Below are positions 53,312 through 64,000 of a stretch of 64,000 nucleotides of DNA, in pieces. Each line of letters begins with the position of its first letter. Within the stretch, counting starts at the first letter, position 1. A program made the translations under genes and the position numbers. Source of the stretch: Protopterus annectens (taxonomy: Eukaryota; Chordata; Ceratodontiformes; Protopteridae); the NCBI RefSeq assembly GCF_019279795.1, contig NC_056743.1, positions 871,580,478 through 871,644,477 on the forward strand, in the 5' to 3' direction. The notes beneath the pieces were generated by a model, which saw nothing but the letters and a program-made list of their open reading frames with translations, did not search any database and was not told the DNA's origin.

Positions 53312-55975
53312 TATTTTATTTTATTTTATATTTGTTGACCAAGATTGTCTGACTGAGCTGAAGAGCCCTTTTTCAGCGGAGGCCCGGGGAGAAAAGCTCC
53401 AACATATTATACAATTATCATTATAAATTAGCATTAAACAGCAATGTTACAGGATTATGACAAGGCATTAAGTAGCAATACAATGTTATACAGTGTCAAT
53501 AATCAGGAGTATAGCATAACTATTTCAAGATGTATAAAAAGAGATATGTCATTAAGATGAGTATAGTTTTTGGGGTAAATGGTTAAAAAAACAGTTTTAT
53601 CATGATGTAGTTGATGAAGGCATGACAGTTACAATAGAATGTTTCTCTGAGGCGATTTGCTTAATAGATTTTAGAAGACAGTAGAAAGATTAGTCAAGGA
53701 AGATTAGAGAGAGCTTGTGAGAAGAGTGAGTTAAGGGCAGGAAGTAGATTAAGGCATGAGAAGTAGGGGATGTTTAAGGAGGGAGAGTGCAGTGGCAGGA
53801 CCAGTGACTTTTAAAGTGCTCTTTGGTGGCTGTCTTAAATTGTTTAGGATGTGTAAGGGTCCTGATTTCTAGTGGCAGCCTATTGCAGGTAGTAGCGGGG
53901 TGATAGCTGTACATGTTGCATCCGAATTTAGACTTGGGTTTGTAGATTTGTAGTAGGTCTTGGTTAAAGCTTCAGAGAGGTCTGGAAGGAGAATAATGGG
54001 AGATGAGAGGGGATAGTGCTGGGCAGTAGGAAGGCTGGTATAGGATAGAATGGATGATCTGGAGCTGGGAGAGAATAATGGGAGATGGGATGATCTGGAG
54101 CTGAGAGAGAAGCTGGTGGGGTAATTCAAGCCAGTTTAGGTGTTTTAGAGAGAGACAGTGATGGGATTTGTAGGTTTGTTGGGCAGCAAATCTAGCTACC
54201 TTGTTGTAGGTAGATTTGAGTTTGGTCAGGAGTGCTGAGTTAAGATTTGTGAGAATTTGAGAATTGTACATTAGACTGGGTAGAAGGTAGGTAAGAGAGA
54301 GAGTAATCTTGGCTTCACAGGTAAGGAATTTCTTGTTAAGGTAAAGGAGCCCTAGTTTTGAATGAGTCTGTTTGATACAGTTAGTAACATGCAAGTCAAA
54401 TTTAAGCTGATCGTCGATGGTTATGCCTAAGAACTTAGTACTGGATTCTACCTGAATGGGAGTGTTATTAAGGAACTGTATGGAGAAGGAGGGTTTAATA
54501 TTGTTAAACTTTTTAGGTAGAAAGAGTAGCAGCTTTGTTTTTTAGGGTTAAGGATGAGCTGGTTGTTGGTGAGCCATGTTTCAACCAAGTTAAAAGATGC
54601 CAGAGTAGCTGAGAAGAGCTTAGAGGGAGAGTTGGCTGTGGTGATGACTGTAGATTCATCTGCGTATTGCACAAAAGATGACTGAGGACAGGAGGTATAG
54701 AGCTGATTAGTAATGATATTAAAAAGTAAAGGCCCTAGGATAGACCCTTGAGGTACACCCATTTTGACAGGGAGAGGAGGGGAGAGTGCAGAGTGCCGTC
54801 TCACTGATTGAGATCTATCAGTGAGGTAGCTGGAGAACCATGCAACAGTATCAGAGGAGAAGTTGAGGTTATGCAGTTTGTGCAGCAGAAGAGAGTGTGA
54901 GACAGTGTCGAAAGTTTTTAAGAGGTCCAAGAATAGGCAAGAAATAAGTTTATGGTCATCCATGGCTATAGAGACTGTGTTGAGGAAGGATAATAGAGCT
55001 GCAGTGGTGCTATGTTTGGGTCTGAAGCCGTGTTAAGTGGGTTTAAGCAGTATTTTCCTGTATTAGATATTGCATAACTTGTTTATGAATACATTTTTCT
55101 AGTACTTTAGAGAGAGGGGAGAGGATAGCAATAGGTCTAAAGTTGGAGATATCAGAGGAGTTACCTCCTTTGTGTATAGGTAGAGTGCAGCATTGTTTTC
55201 AGATGGAAGGGACTTTAGATTCAGAGACAGAGCAATTGATTAGGATAGATACAGGGAGAGCAAGAGAGTCAGCTGCTAGTAGAAGAAAAGTGGAAGGAAT
55301 ATTGTCAGCTGATGCTGAGCATGGTTTTAATTTAGAGAGTAGAGTTTTGATGTAGCTAGTAGGTACAGGTTTGAGGGAGAAGGTATTTGAGGAAATAGTA
55401 TTAGGAGTAGGTTCAGAAATGTTGGAGAAGAGTTTGGGTTAGGGTTCAGTAGCTTAGATAGTGAATCGATAAAATAGATATTGAAGGTAGTTGCAGTTTC
55501 TTCAGATGTCTTGTCTGGGCATGGATTGAGGGAGCTAAGATTACCGGGATGTAATATTTCCAGCTTATATTCCAGCTGTCTGTAGATATTAACTGTGATG
55601 CAGTGTTTTTTGACTATGACCTGAAAGATAAAGGGTAACAGGGGTTGGGTGGTGTACCTGATAGCCATCAAGTAAGAGATGAATGCAGTCTAAACCTTGA
55701 CACTAGAACAATGAATCGACTCTTTAGCGTTGTGCAATTCAGATTAGTAGCTTGGAAGTTTGCTAACCGAGTTCGTATTTAATTGGTGGACTTTGAGAAG
55801 GTTTATGTCCTTGTTCCTAGGCATGTGATGTGAGGAATTCTTGTGGAAATATGGGGTAACAGGATCACTACTGGATATTACACACTCCTGGCATGAATGC
55901 AGCCAAACTTCTGTCAGCACTGCTGGCATTAAATCAGATTTGTTAAACTGCATGTTGTTTTTCCCAAAGGGCATT
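53312..55975 (-). mobile_element. LINE B copy 2, internally deleted
   Basis: The 3' end at 53312-53400 (ATTTTATTTTATATTTGTTG, then CAGCGGAGGCCCGGGGAGAA) matches LINE B copy 1. Minus-strand parts follow: C terminus and RT at 53869-55060, linker at 55327-55671, and an endonuclease N-terminal piece at 55974-55744 (INLLKVHQLNTNSVSKL, VLTEVWLHSCQE). Most of the endonuclease, including GD.N and SDH, is missing between 55744 and 55671. It is diverged from copy 1 and so comes from a different subfamily. Confidence 0.82.
53869..55060 (-). pseudogene. LINE B copy 2 reverse transcriptase
   Basis: The 171-codon frame 54963-54448 has SCLFLDLLKTFDTVSHSLLL (motif A), WFSSYLTDRSQSV, MGVPQGSILGPLLFNIIT, and an active site VQYADESTVI, in which the second Asp of YADD is Glu. 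The next frame 54394-53972 has THSKLGLLYLNKKFLT and LNWLELPHQLL, the thumb and C-terminal domain. A frameshift near 54430 splits them. A 40-bp local duplication (GAGCTG.GAGAG...ATGGGA) is visible at 54058-54110. Confidence 0.82.
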
Positions 55976-56399
55976 TCTTGTTGTCTTTGCTTTTTCTAAT
56001 TTTCACTGACAAGATATCCACATTCATGAAACTTTGCTCAGTTTGAGGGCCTACATTACATTGTCTTTGTGGTCTAATCTGACTGGGACCTACTTTCTGG
56101 AGTGATTTGCTGTTTAGTGTGGAGTAGATGGAGTGAAAAATGAAAATCAGTACCTTTAAATCTGATGCTATAGAACGTTCTCAGAAAACAGAATGTGCTC
56201 TTCAGGTACAAGTATGTTGAGAGGAGACCTGTACCATAGTGACTCATTTAAAATGAGTTACATACCTTACTCATTTCTATATAAAGTACAACAATGTGTT
56301 ATTTCTGGTGCTGAAGCTGTCATTTTTGTGATTTATTTTGATTGCTAAGGATTGAACCGTTTTATTTATTTTTCAGAGTGATAATGTCTGTCCTGTGTC
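55976..56399. other. No supported gene
   Basis: Nothing recognised between LINE B copy 2 and the SINE target duplication. Confidence 0.5.
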
Positions 56400-56414
56400 A
56401 CTGTTGAGAAAAGT
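56400..56414. repeat. SINE target-site duplication, left
   Basis: ACTGTTGAGAAAAGT, repeated at 56650-56664. Confidence 0.88.
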
Positions 56415-56649
56415 TTGTTTGTTTGTGTCTTTCGGCTTTTCCCGGTTAGGGGTCACCACAGTGGAACTCCGGTCCGCTAATGATTGGCAGCAGAGTTTTA
56501 CGTGCTGGCTTGCCGGGCCTAACGCACAACCTTCAACGAAGGAATGCCCATTCACGCATGTCGCCACACAGAAGACGCTCTGACTGAGAATCAAACGGGC
56601 AATGTCTAACTGTGAGGTGACAACGCTACCGCAGCACCACCACCGCAGT
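56415..56649 (-). mobile_element. tRNA-headed SINE with RTE-type tail
   Basis: Reverse of the SINE at 22938-23184. The tail (TTTG)n, TTTCGGCTTTTCCCGGTTAG and GGTCACCACAGTGGAACTCC is at the left. The head, the reverse of GTGGTGCTGCGGTAGCGTTG, is at 56615-56645. The B-box-like text is at about 56590. A perfect 15-bp target duplication flanks it. A minus-strand 117-codon frame across it is chance. Confidence 0.9.
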
Positions 56650-56664
56650 ACTGTTGAGAAAAGT
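56650..56664. repeat. SINE target-site duplication, right
   Basis: ACTGTTGAGAAAAGT, equal to 56400-56414. Confidence 0.88.
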
Positions 56665-58239
56665 ATGAAAAAAAAAAAAGAAAATGCAGGCCTCCCAATA
56701 AATTGCAAACATTTGGCCATGACCATATATACTATACATTTGCTTAAAGTAGTATGTTATGTTGGGGAAATCCCCACCTACACACATGCACACCATCAGC
56801 CCCTGCAACATGCTTTAATTAACCACAAGGTTGCTATTAATCAAAGAAAAGCTGAATACCTTTTTCCACAAAAGTAATTTTTTATTATTCTAAGAAAACT
56901 ATCGGGTCTTCATTTTCTGATGACTTTGAAACAAAAGAAAATGCATTTTTTTCAATTATATACTTAAATCAGCCTGATTTAAGCTCTTTGTAAAGAAGAA
57001 ATGACTCTGAAAAAGCCCTATATTTGCCATACACAGGCTGTTTGCCCTCTGTAATATTACACTACTATTACTATATCTATGTGGTAACTGTGGTTTACCT
57101 TCATTTTGTCCAGAATGGTAAGTGGGATCATGCATTTGTATGACTCGACACAGCGAATTACGGAACATTTCCGAGAACAAATGTCGAAAATGGTTTGATG
57201 GAAAACCATTTTCAACATTTGCCCATGTGTTTGAATGGCATACTACATTCACATTACAGCCATTTGAACCTCTGTGAGTCTGCATTATGGGCTTTTGCTG
57301 GTGTCCTTTCGATGTAATGGACGTCCTACACACGACCTAATGAAGGTAAACTATTAACTGCAGTAATAAGAAACTTGTACTCCCAGTAGAAATATATTGT
57401 CATAGGTATTGCATGCAGAATTACTTACACTGAAGTTGAAGCAATAAGATAAAGTAGCAGTCAAATGCAGTAAGCAAGGACCTGTGCTTCTGTTGAATGA
57501 AGTTGGTTTTCTTTGCCAAGAATGGTTTGTTACTATATATAGATACACATGACATTTTTTTGAGGTGTGCGCCAAACAGAAAAATAAGCAGGCAAGAGCA
57601 ATAAAATATCAAAAATACAAAATATATTCTTTCACAAAACAAACTACAATAAAGCTGTTTGGAAATATGCCTAATGCACTTTAGGTACCACAGGGTTTTG
57701 TTTATCACTGACAAATGGATTGGGGTTGCAGCCATAGTTATTCAAATACTAAACCAGTCTGTGGTTGTGAAGTAGGTGCTGCAGTCCTAAAAGTTCTTTG
57801 TATATTCATTAATATACATCTCTATCTTCTCATGCGTGTATTTGCTCTCTAGAGTGATTGAAAGGACAAGATTATAGGTAGTGCACAGAAAATTTGAGGA
57901 CGGCATCTCATACTTGCATGGGTTGAGTAGCCATCCACCACATACTTTAAAAGCTTTGCCGTATAGTAAGCTCCTAAGGTTACATAGATTGTACAATATG
58001 GGGTGGATTTTTGGAAAGAATGACATATTACTGATATGTTTGCCAAGAGAGGGTATGATGATATGACACTGAAAAGCTGTGTAGAAAATTTAGAACAGAA
58101 AGGGTGGTAAGTGACTTGGCTATGCATTCACATAAGAACCAAATAGGAAAAGAGAATAATCAAAGAAAACATATATATTTTGTTACTACATATCATTTAT
58201 TGAGTAGATAAATAGTGGATTTAATAGAATTTTACTGTT
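56665..58239. other. No supported gene
   Basis: Several frames of 60-125 codons on both strands (for example 57333-56956) show no domain I recognise. Confidence 0.5.
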
Positions 58240-58883
58240 TTTTTTTGGTGAATTTAAAGGATTTTGCTGATGTATTATGTAAAACTCCATGCATTCTGTA
58301 TAAAAGATATGGTGGTGCATAATAGGTATGCACCCCCCCCAATAATGTATCTGACCCCCCCCCCCGATAATGTATCTGACACTATCATGCTAGTAGGGAC
58401 AATACCCTGTGGAAGGTGTTCTAGTTTTAAATTTGTAGTGAACAGTTTTGGTAAGGTCAATGGAGAGAAATTTGTAGTGAAATATAAATATAGCTGTGAT
58501 ACAGAGGGATAATTAATGCATTAAAATGTCCCTGCAACAAATTTTATATAGGAGATATGAGAGAGTAAACAAGACTTCAAGAACACACAATAGATATTAA
58601 AAGGGGTTGGGTTGAGAGCCTGTTGCAATGTACTTTAAAATACATCATGGTAATGAAGTTGGGGGATTACAAGGCACGTTATTAGAGCAAATACATTAGT
58701 CACTATGGTAACGTGAATATAAAAGATAGATTTCTGTAAAGAGTCAATTTTTATACTAAAATATGGCACTTTAATTTCCCATGTACCGAATACACAGTGC
58801 AACTGAAAATTTCTTATTTAATACGGAGGAGTTATTTTTAAAAGATTTGAGTAGTGCTAATTGAATAATGACAGTCTGATTTA

Positions 58884-58947
<64 letters not shown>

Positions 58948-59060
58948 CATTTTTTATGTACTGTTTTACTCCTTGAAGGCTGTGAGCTGAAGCACTAGAA
59001 ATTTTACTGGAATAAATCTTGGATACCTGGCCTGGTGGTTTGTGTTTTGTTCTATTGTGC
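58240..59060 (+). mobile_element. Penelope-like element 3' end with GIY-YIG domain
   Basis: The frame 58264-58512 has VGTIPCGRCSSFKFVVN and FVVKYKYSCDTEG, the Cys-rich linker of Penelope-like pol. Just downstream, in shifted frames, KCPCNKFYIG-type text (58525-58555) and EPVAMYFKIHHG (58615-58650) are the GIY-YIG core and following block. The 3' end contains GAGCTGAAGCACTAGAAATT and an AATAAA near 59010. A long (AT)n lies inside at 58884-58944. C-rich runs at 58332 and 58357 interrupt the linker. Frameshifts make it inactive. It is the same orientation-specific 3' half that is missing from the fragment at 1-774. Confidence 0.75.
58884..58944. repeat. (AT)n microsatellite
   Basis: About 30 uninterrupted AT units. 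Confidence 0.97.
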
Positions 59061-59334
59061 TTGGTACTGTTGTTGCTGCTACATTAATAATGATACCCCA
59101 ACAACTTCCAGTGCCTTCGGCATGTCAGTCAGATCTTATCAACTCTCAAAGTATCACATTGATAGAACTGTTCAGATGCTGTACTAAACTATCTCTTTAC
59201 ACAAGTTGACCCAATCCCACTAGATGGTTCTGCTACTAACAGTTCAAAGGAGCTCACGTTGACAGGTCAGGAGCTCCCAAAGCATTCCTTTCTGCTGGAG
59301 AATTTCTTCAGTTAAGATCAGTAGTTTTCCATCA
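59061..59334. other. No supported gene
   Basis: Nothing recognised. Confidence 0.5.
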
Positions 59335-62330
59335 TGGTATTTATTTATTTACTATTTGGTAACTGGGTAGGTGGGCCCCATCCAAAGATCCTTTTCAGTC
59401 ACTACTCAAAAGTCCAGAAACAAATGAAAGCAACATGAATATTCAAGAAGAATACAATACATAAGAACAAATGCAAAATCAAAAGTTTTGAAAGGGTCTT
59501 GGAACAAACCTGTGGCAGATCCTGATGCTTGTTACAAATTCTTACGTACAGAAAAAAGTTACTGAGATAAAGTTAACAATAAAACCAAAGTAGTTTGTAA
59601 TATTTACAGTATGCACAAAAGTCCAGATTGAATGTCAACATTTGAGGGAACAAGCAAGGTAGCATTTAGGATAAAAGCAGAGAAAGAATGTCTTGCTAGA
59701 GGAAGCACCCTATTAGAATACAACATTTCATGGTGACTGTCTTGCTGGAGGTAGTATGCTGTTTGGGATACTTTTTATTTAAACTCAACTTATGGAAAAT
59801 AAAGTTATCCAAACTCAACTTATCTAAACCAGCAAGACTGTTTTTGCAATGTGCAACATGATTTATTTTTCACTCGTATGAATTTTCTTTAAGATATACA
59901 AGTAACATTACAGTTTGCTTTATTACAGTGCGCTGGATTGTGAGAGCTGGTAGGGCACCCCCAGTACTTTTTCCTTTTCTTCCACTGTAATGCGATTGCA
60001 GAGTTATTATATACAAGTTGGGATGTATGGGGACAGGAACCCCCCAACATGGGTGGGGTGGGGTGTGGGGGGGACCTCCTGCAAAAAAAAAAAAAAATCT
60101 ACTTTTTTTTTTTTAAATTTTGTTGGTTTAGATATGTTGATTTTCAGTAAGTTGAGTTTAGATGAATAGTAGTGCTCCTGCTGCCTGAAAGAAAATGGCG
60201 AGGATAATCATTGTCCCTAAAGTACTTACTCTCAGTTTTCCTGGTAAGTGTTCAGAGATAGCCTTTCAATTCAGTGACAGATTCCAGGCCTCTTAATTCA
60301 GGTGAGAATCTGTTCCATGATGCAGGGAGTAGTCAAGAGAAGGCATGTTTTCCAGAAGCAGTTTTATATGGAGGTCTGGTTAATATGACAGCTTTCTCCA
60401 GGATATTTCTTAGGGAGTAAACCTGGAAGGATGTGTAGCTTCCATCTCAAAAGTATGCATTGGTCACCATTCAGTATTTAGTATTTTGTGAAAAAGAGTA
60501 CCTAGGAGATATGTTGACCTGTCAGTGGCTGGAAGCCATCTTAGAAATAAGAAATTACAACTAAGAGATCTGCTGCTGGCAAGGAGGGGCCGGGCAAATC
60601 AGCAAATTTTATTTTCTGCGATCTGAAGTCTTTAGGAATTGTGTGCTGAGTAATAGGTAATCAGAGGAAGATGTATTACAATTTAGGGAGAAAAATATTT
60701 TTGGTTAGGGAAATGCAGGCTGAAGGTAAGGGTGGATGAGAGATTTTTCTCTTTATGACAGCAAGCCATAGCTGTTAATATGTTTCATTATTTATTTGTA
60801 CAGCATTTCTTCAAATATTTTTGCAAGTGGCAAGTCTAAAGTGCTTGACAGCTTTGGATGAGGGTATTTTAGGCAAAGGGAAATTACAATGGAGACACTA
60901 TTCCTGTTGTAAGGGAGAGATTATATATGTAGGCTAAAGTTTGACAATTTTATCTGCTACTCTTTTTTTGGACAATGTGATGTGACTAGGTGATTCTGGA
61001 GTAGGGTTTTTTTTCATTTTTTTTTCAGGAGTGTGAAGGTTTCATTTACTTAGATATTTCTAAAATGGAATGTTGTTGCATATTCAGCTAATGGGTATAG
61101 TGTTGGCTGAAAGAAGTTTGGAGTTGTGTTGAGATGCGACATAGGTTTGGAAAGATTTAGTGATTTCTCGTAACCTGGCAGCAATGAAGTTTTAGTACTC
61201 TTCTTTTATGAGAGGCTTGCTGTTATATTTTTAAGTTGTGGAAGAGTATTTAGCTTTGTGGTTTCTCCTGTTATTTCCACCCATATTGCTTTGGATTATT
61301 TGGATATCATAGCTGCAGTTTGCTTGTATGTTAAGTGCATGGATTTGGATTAATCAGTTATTTTTGTTTGTTTTGTTAGTGTTTGAAAGGTTTGGTGTTG
61401 GCTAGAATTCTTTGGTTTTTGTTTTCAGGCTGATCATGCCTTATGAATTTCTTTCACAAGGCTTTTAATATCACTAGAGACCAGTGGCATTTTTGTCTCC
61501 ACAGTCTCCTCCATGACCAGTGAAAGAGTTAGTTTTGTACAGAGGTGAGTGTTTTGTTAAAGTAAGCCAGTGCATTTGTCAGATTGTTTATGTAATATAA
61601 AGAGGACCAATTAATGCTTTGTCAAACATCGCCTAGGATACAAAGCTTATGACTTGGGAGTGGTCATCTTATTAAAATTTCTGGGGGGTGGGTTGTTTCT
61701 TTTTAAAAGTCCAGTAGGAGAGAACTGGGCAGTAGTCGCTCGCTTAGTGAGTTACAAAAAATAGAGATACTAGATCAGCGGTATCCAATATCTGTAATAA
61801 TGAGATCTAGAGTATTATGGCTTCTTGACAGGGATGTTTGGTCTGGCAGGATTGCTTACTAATTGTTTGAGGTTATTTATTGATAGAATCTTTTTGAGTT
61901 TGGTAAATTCTGTACCTGTTGCATTTACATTGAAGTCACCCAATATAACAATATTGTTAAGAAAGCCTTCAGGAAAAGATTATGCAGGATATCTTTTATG
62001 ATATTTACTGAATGGGGTGGGGGAATGTACACTATGGAAACAGGTATGTATGATTTCATATGATGAGGTTAGGTGTACACATTCAGCAGCTCTGTTGCTA
62101 TTATTTTGAGAATGGGAGAAATTAAGAATGTCTAACGAATAGGTTGTTTAGGTAAGAAGCATGTCACCCCCTCCTGATCTAGTATAAGACCTATTATCAT
62201 AGAGGATATTATAGTTAGGATATTGCTGAGAACAGTCTGTGCAATATTCTGCACCCACACCCCAAAGCTGCTTAATGGTTTCCCATTTCCTCCATGAAGT
62301 TTTCCTAAAGTTATTCTCCATGTTGTCTTC
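59335..62330 (-). mobile_element. Old, heavily decayed LINE
   Basis: The left end has ATTTATTTATTTACTATTTGG then a CCTTTTCAGTCAC block, resembling a LINE B 3' end. Near 61960-61860, minus-strand text reads GDFNVNATGTEFTKLK and LSINNLKQLVS, an AP-endonuclease GDFN block. No frame over 66 codons survives. The region is probably a composite of several old insertions; 60790-60850 (TTTGTACAGCA...CTAAAGTGCTTGACAG) looks like another LINE 3' end. It contains the TIR element at 59780-60160. Confidence 0.55.
59780..60160. mobile_element. TIR element with shared core, ends TAAACTCAACTTA
   Basis: Left end at 59780: TAAACTCAACTTA, TGGAAAAT, then CAACTTATCTAAACCAGCAA. Right end to 60160 is the reverse of TAAACTCAACTTA, CTGAAAATCAACATATCTAA and ACCAACAA. 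The left arm has an extra partial repeat. The interior at 59970-60085 contains CCTTTTCTTCCACTGTAATG, CGATTGCAGAGTT and a G-rich block with ACCCCCCAACATGGGTGGGG. It matches the interior of the element at 62483-62814 and the reverse of 785-925. Non-autonomous. Confidence 0.65.
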
Positions 62331-62473
62331 ATAGTCCTCCTACACCCAGTCCTTCAATTTTATGACTGATCTGCTGCAGCTGTTAATTTCATGGCCTGCT
62401 GATACCTGTCTGTCAATTCTGCAAATATACCTGACTAGGACTGCATGAAAGCCTCTTTCTTTAACTTGATGGC
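62331..62473. other. No supported gene
   Basis: Nothing recognised. Confidence 0.5.
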
Positions 62474-62482
62474 TTCCATTAC
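62474..62482. repeat. 9-bp target-site duplication, left
   Basis: TTCCATTAC, repeated at 62815-62823. Confidence 0.85.
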
Positions 62483-62814
62483 GGGGTCTATATCAGAAGA
62501 CTGAAGTTTCAAAACTTCAAATCTGATATGGTCGACACCATATGATCAAAGTCTTGAAACTTCAGTTTCCCTTTTCTGCACTGTAGTGCGATCTCAGAGT
62601 TGGTATATTTAAGTAGCGGGGGTTATAAGTGGCACAACCCCCCCCCCCATGTGGGGGGTGCAGGGGGGCTTGCCCCATGCTTAGAGTGTTTAAATGGTTT
62701 GTTTTTGTAGGTAGTTGTGTTTTATTACATTTTTGAAGTTTCAACGCTTCGATTATATGGTGTCAACCATATCAGATTAGAAGTTTTGAAACTTCGATCA
62801 TGTAATATAGACCC
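62483..62814. mobile_element. 332-bp TIR element with shared core, ends GGGTCTATAT
   Basis: Starts GGGGTCTATAT and ends ATATAGACCC. The arms of about 80 bp share GAAGTTTCAAAACTTC-like, ATCTGATATGGT and ACCATAT blocks, which are also locally self-complementary. Exact 9-bp duplications TTCCATTAC flank it. The interior, CCCTTTTCTGCACTGTAGTG, CGATCTCAGAGTTGGTATAT and AACCCCCCCCCCATGTGGGG, is shared with 59970-60085 and the reverse of 785-925. The 10-bp terminus is shared with the 610-bp element at 47881. The 9-bp duplication favours a MULE-like transposase source (inference). Non-autonomous. Confidence 0.85.
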
Positions 62815-62823
62815 TTCCATTAC
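62815..62823. repeat. 9-bp target-site duplication, right
   Basis: TTCCATTAC, equal to 62474-62482. Confidence 0.85.
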
Positions 62824-63504
62824 TGTTGATGTCCATTAGCAGGTCACAGAGTTATTGCCTTTACAAATACTCTCCACCTTTTGGCCACACCTCCTTCCTC
62901 CTGCCTCAACTACTGATGCCTCAAAGGTGTATTGTAATTCCAAGGACCATAATTGTTATCCTCAGTGCTGTGAGCTTTTAAGAACAAATGGAACAATGAA
63001 TACTAAGTCTAAGATTGTGGTTAATTTACGTATTCTCTGCTACTCTGAGATGCAGTTACCTCACAGGCAGTATATATAGTTAACAAGGGTCAGTTGGGTA
63101 CAGCTACCTGCATTGGAGGTATAAGAGGCAACTCTTTCAAAAACAGATTTAACTGTGTAAAAGTGTATTTGGTAGGTTACTCCTTTGTTCTTGAAACTAG
63201 ACATTATCATTCATAAGTTTTGGTGGTATATAACTGCTTTTTGCAGATTTGATAGGATGCCATCTTTAATAGGGTCAATTTGGAATAATTGTCCCTGACT
63301 TACCCTGGGAGAAGATCTTTCAGAGGTAGATGTTGAGCTAATCCCACTCTGAAGCATATGCTAGGGATTTCCAGGACCCTATCAGGACACCTTTGGGTTT
63401 CCTTGGTCTGATCAGAAGCCTTCTCTACTCACTGACCCAGATTACCTTTCCAGAAGGAGATCTCTTGAAACCTCAGCATGCCTTTTGATCTGAGTGCCCA
63501 TATC
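62824..63504. other. No supported gene
   Basis: Short frames without domains. Nothing recognised. Confidence 0.5.
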
Positions 63505-63835
63505 ATATGTATTCAGGTTCATAATTCTCAATTTATTAGCTCAGGAGTTAGTGACAGTTCTAAAAAAATAATAAAAGACAAAGGCCCAAAATCAGGGGCA
63601 GAGCTTAAGTATTGCTCTCACTTAGAAAGTTGATATAAATACATGTTTTGCATTAGCATGCATTTTCTGAAGGATGTAAAATCTGAAACTCAAATGTCTG
63701 TCATCATGTACTGACTACAATCCAAAATAATGTGCCAGAAAACTACAAATGATATGGGGAACACACTAAAAATATGATGCTAAATCAGTAACCCTGCAAA
63801 ATCAGGGACAGTTGAGAGCTATGCTTCGGTTGGAT
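63505..63835 (-). repeat. RepX copy 3
   Basis: The reverse complement shows CATAGCTCTCAACTGTCCCT, GATTTTGCAGGG, GTGTTCCCCATATCATTTGT, CATCCTTCAGAAAATGCATG and AACTTTCTAAGT. These lie in the same order as in 2720-3000 and 20545-22800. It keeps an end (CTCAACTGTCCCTGATTTTG) that the other copies have lost in part. Confidence 0.7.
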
Positions 63836-64000
63836 GACATGAACCAGCCACTGACCCTAGATCCAAGGTAGTTTATTAACAAGTACATTTATGAGTAATC
63901 TTGCTTTCAGACATGATGTTCATTATGAACTCTCAATACATTAGTTTGTCATTTCAGTTTGATTGAGGCAGCCATCCTTACCAATCATACTCCACGGGTA

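Noticed and set aside
56373..56726. 117-codon minus-strand frame
   Set aside because: Runs across a SINE bounded by a 15-bp target duplication; chance frame.

Overview
The window is vertebrate nuclear DNA that is AT-rich and crowded with retroelements. It suggests a non-mammalian vertebrate with a repeat-inflated genome, such as a lungfish or other fish or an amphibian. The reasons are co-resident L2/CR1-like, RTE and HERO/R4-type LINEs, Penelope-like elements, fish/amphibian-style tRNA-derived SINEs, split genes with GT/AG junctions, and long dinucleotide microsatellites. I cannot fix the species from sequence alone. No bacterial gene, rRNA, CRISPR array or clear host tRNA was seen.

The only host gene I can support is a pancreatic serine protease of the chymotrypsin-like elastase/chymotrypsin C group on the + strand. 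Three consecutive exon types are visible: 14827-14963 (catalytic Asp), 16250-16395 (up to Asn-192), and a GDSGGP exon (catalytic Ser) present twice, at 26164-26316 and 30583-30735. Intron phases fit across all junctions. Both copies of the last exon type carry the same in-frame TGA after GDSGGPLNC. Earlier exons and the short terminal exon were not found.

Layout: 1-774 is a Penelope-like element (PLE) fragment with an inverted 5' part. 775-939 is a small TIR element. 2705-3336 holds a dispersed repeat (RepX) and an 81-bp array. 5015-9290 is a decayed CR1/L2-type LINE with an esterase-bearing ORF1. 9830-10098 and 18205-18490 are SINEs. 14827-30735 is the protease gene region. It contains LINE A copies, a decayed local exon duplication, and a 4.4-kb-period tandem duplication that carries an RTE element with a nested LINE A plus the GDSGGP exon.

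32745-38560 is a HERO/R4-like LINE with a restriction-like endonuclease. It is split by a SINE (18-bp target duplication), which is itself split by LINE A. 39586-39730 is a run of three hairpins. 40848-41690 is a 61-bp minisatellite. 43485-48770 is LINE B, broken by microsatellites, a PLE fragment and a 610-bp long-TIR element. 50278-51575 is LINE A, 53312-55975 a second LINE B, 56415-56649 a SINE, 58240-59060 a PLE 3' end, 59335-62330 an old LINE holding a TIR element, 62483-62814 another TIR element with a 9-bp target duplication, and 63505-63835 RepX again.

The genes do not form a pathway. The window records successive transposition into, and duplication around, one digestive-protease locus. 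The most unusual items are the duplicated stop-containing catalytic exon, the hairpin cluster, and a set of short elements that share one internal core but have three different terminal inverted repeats.
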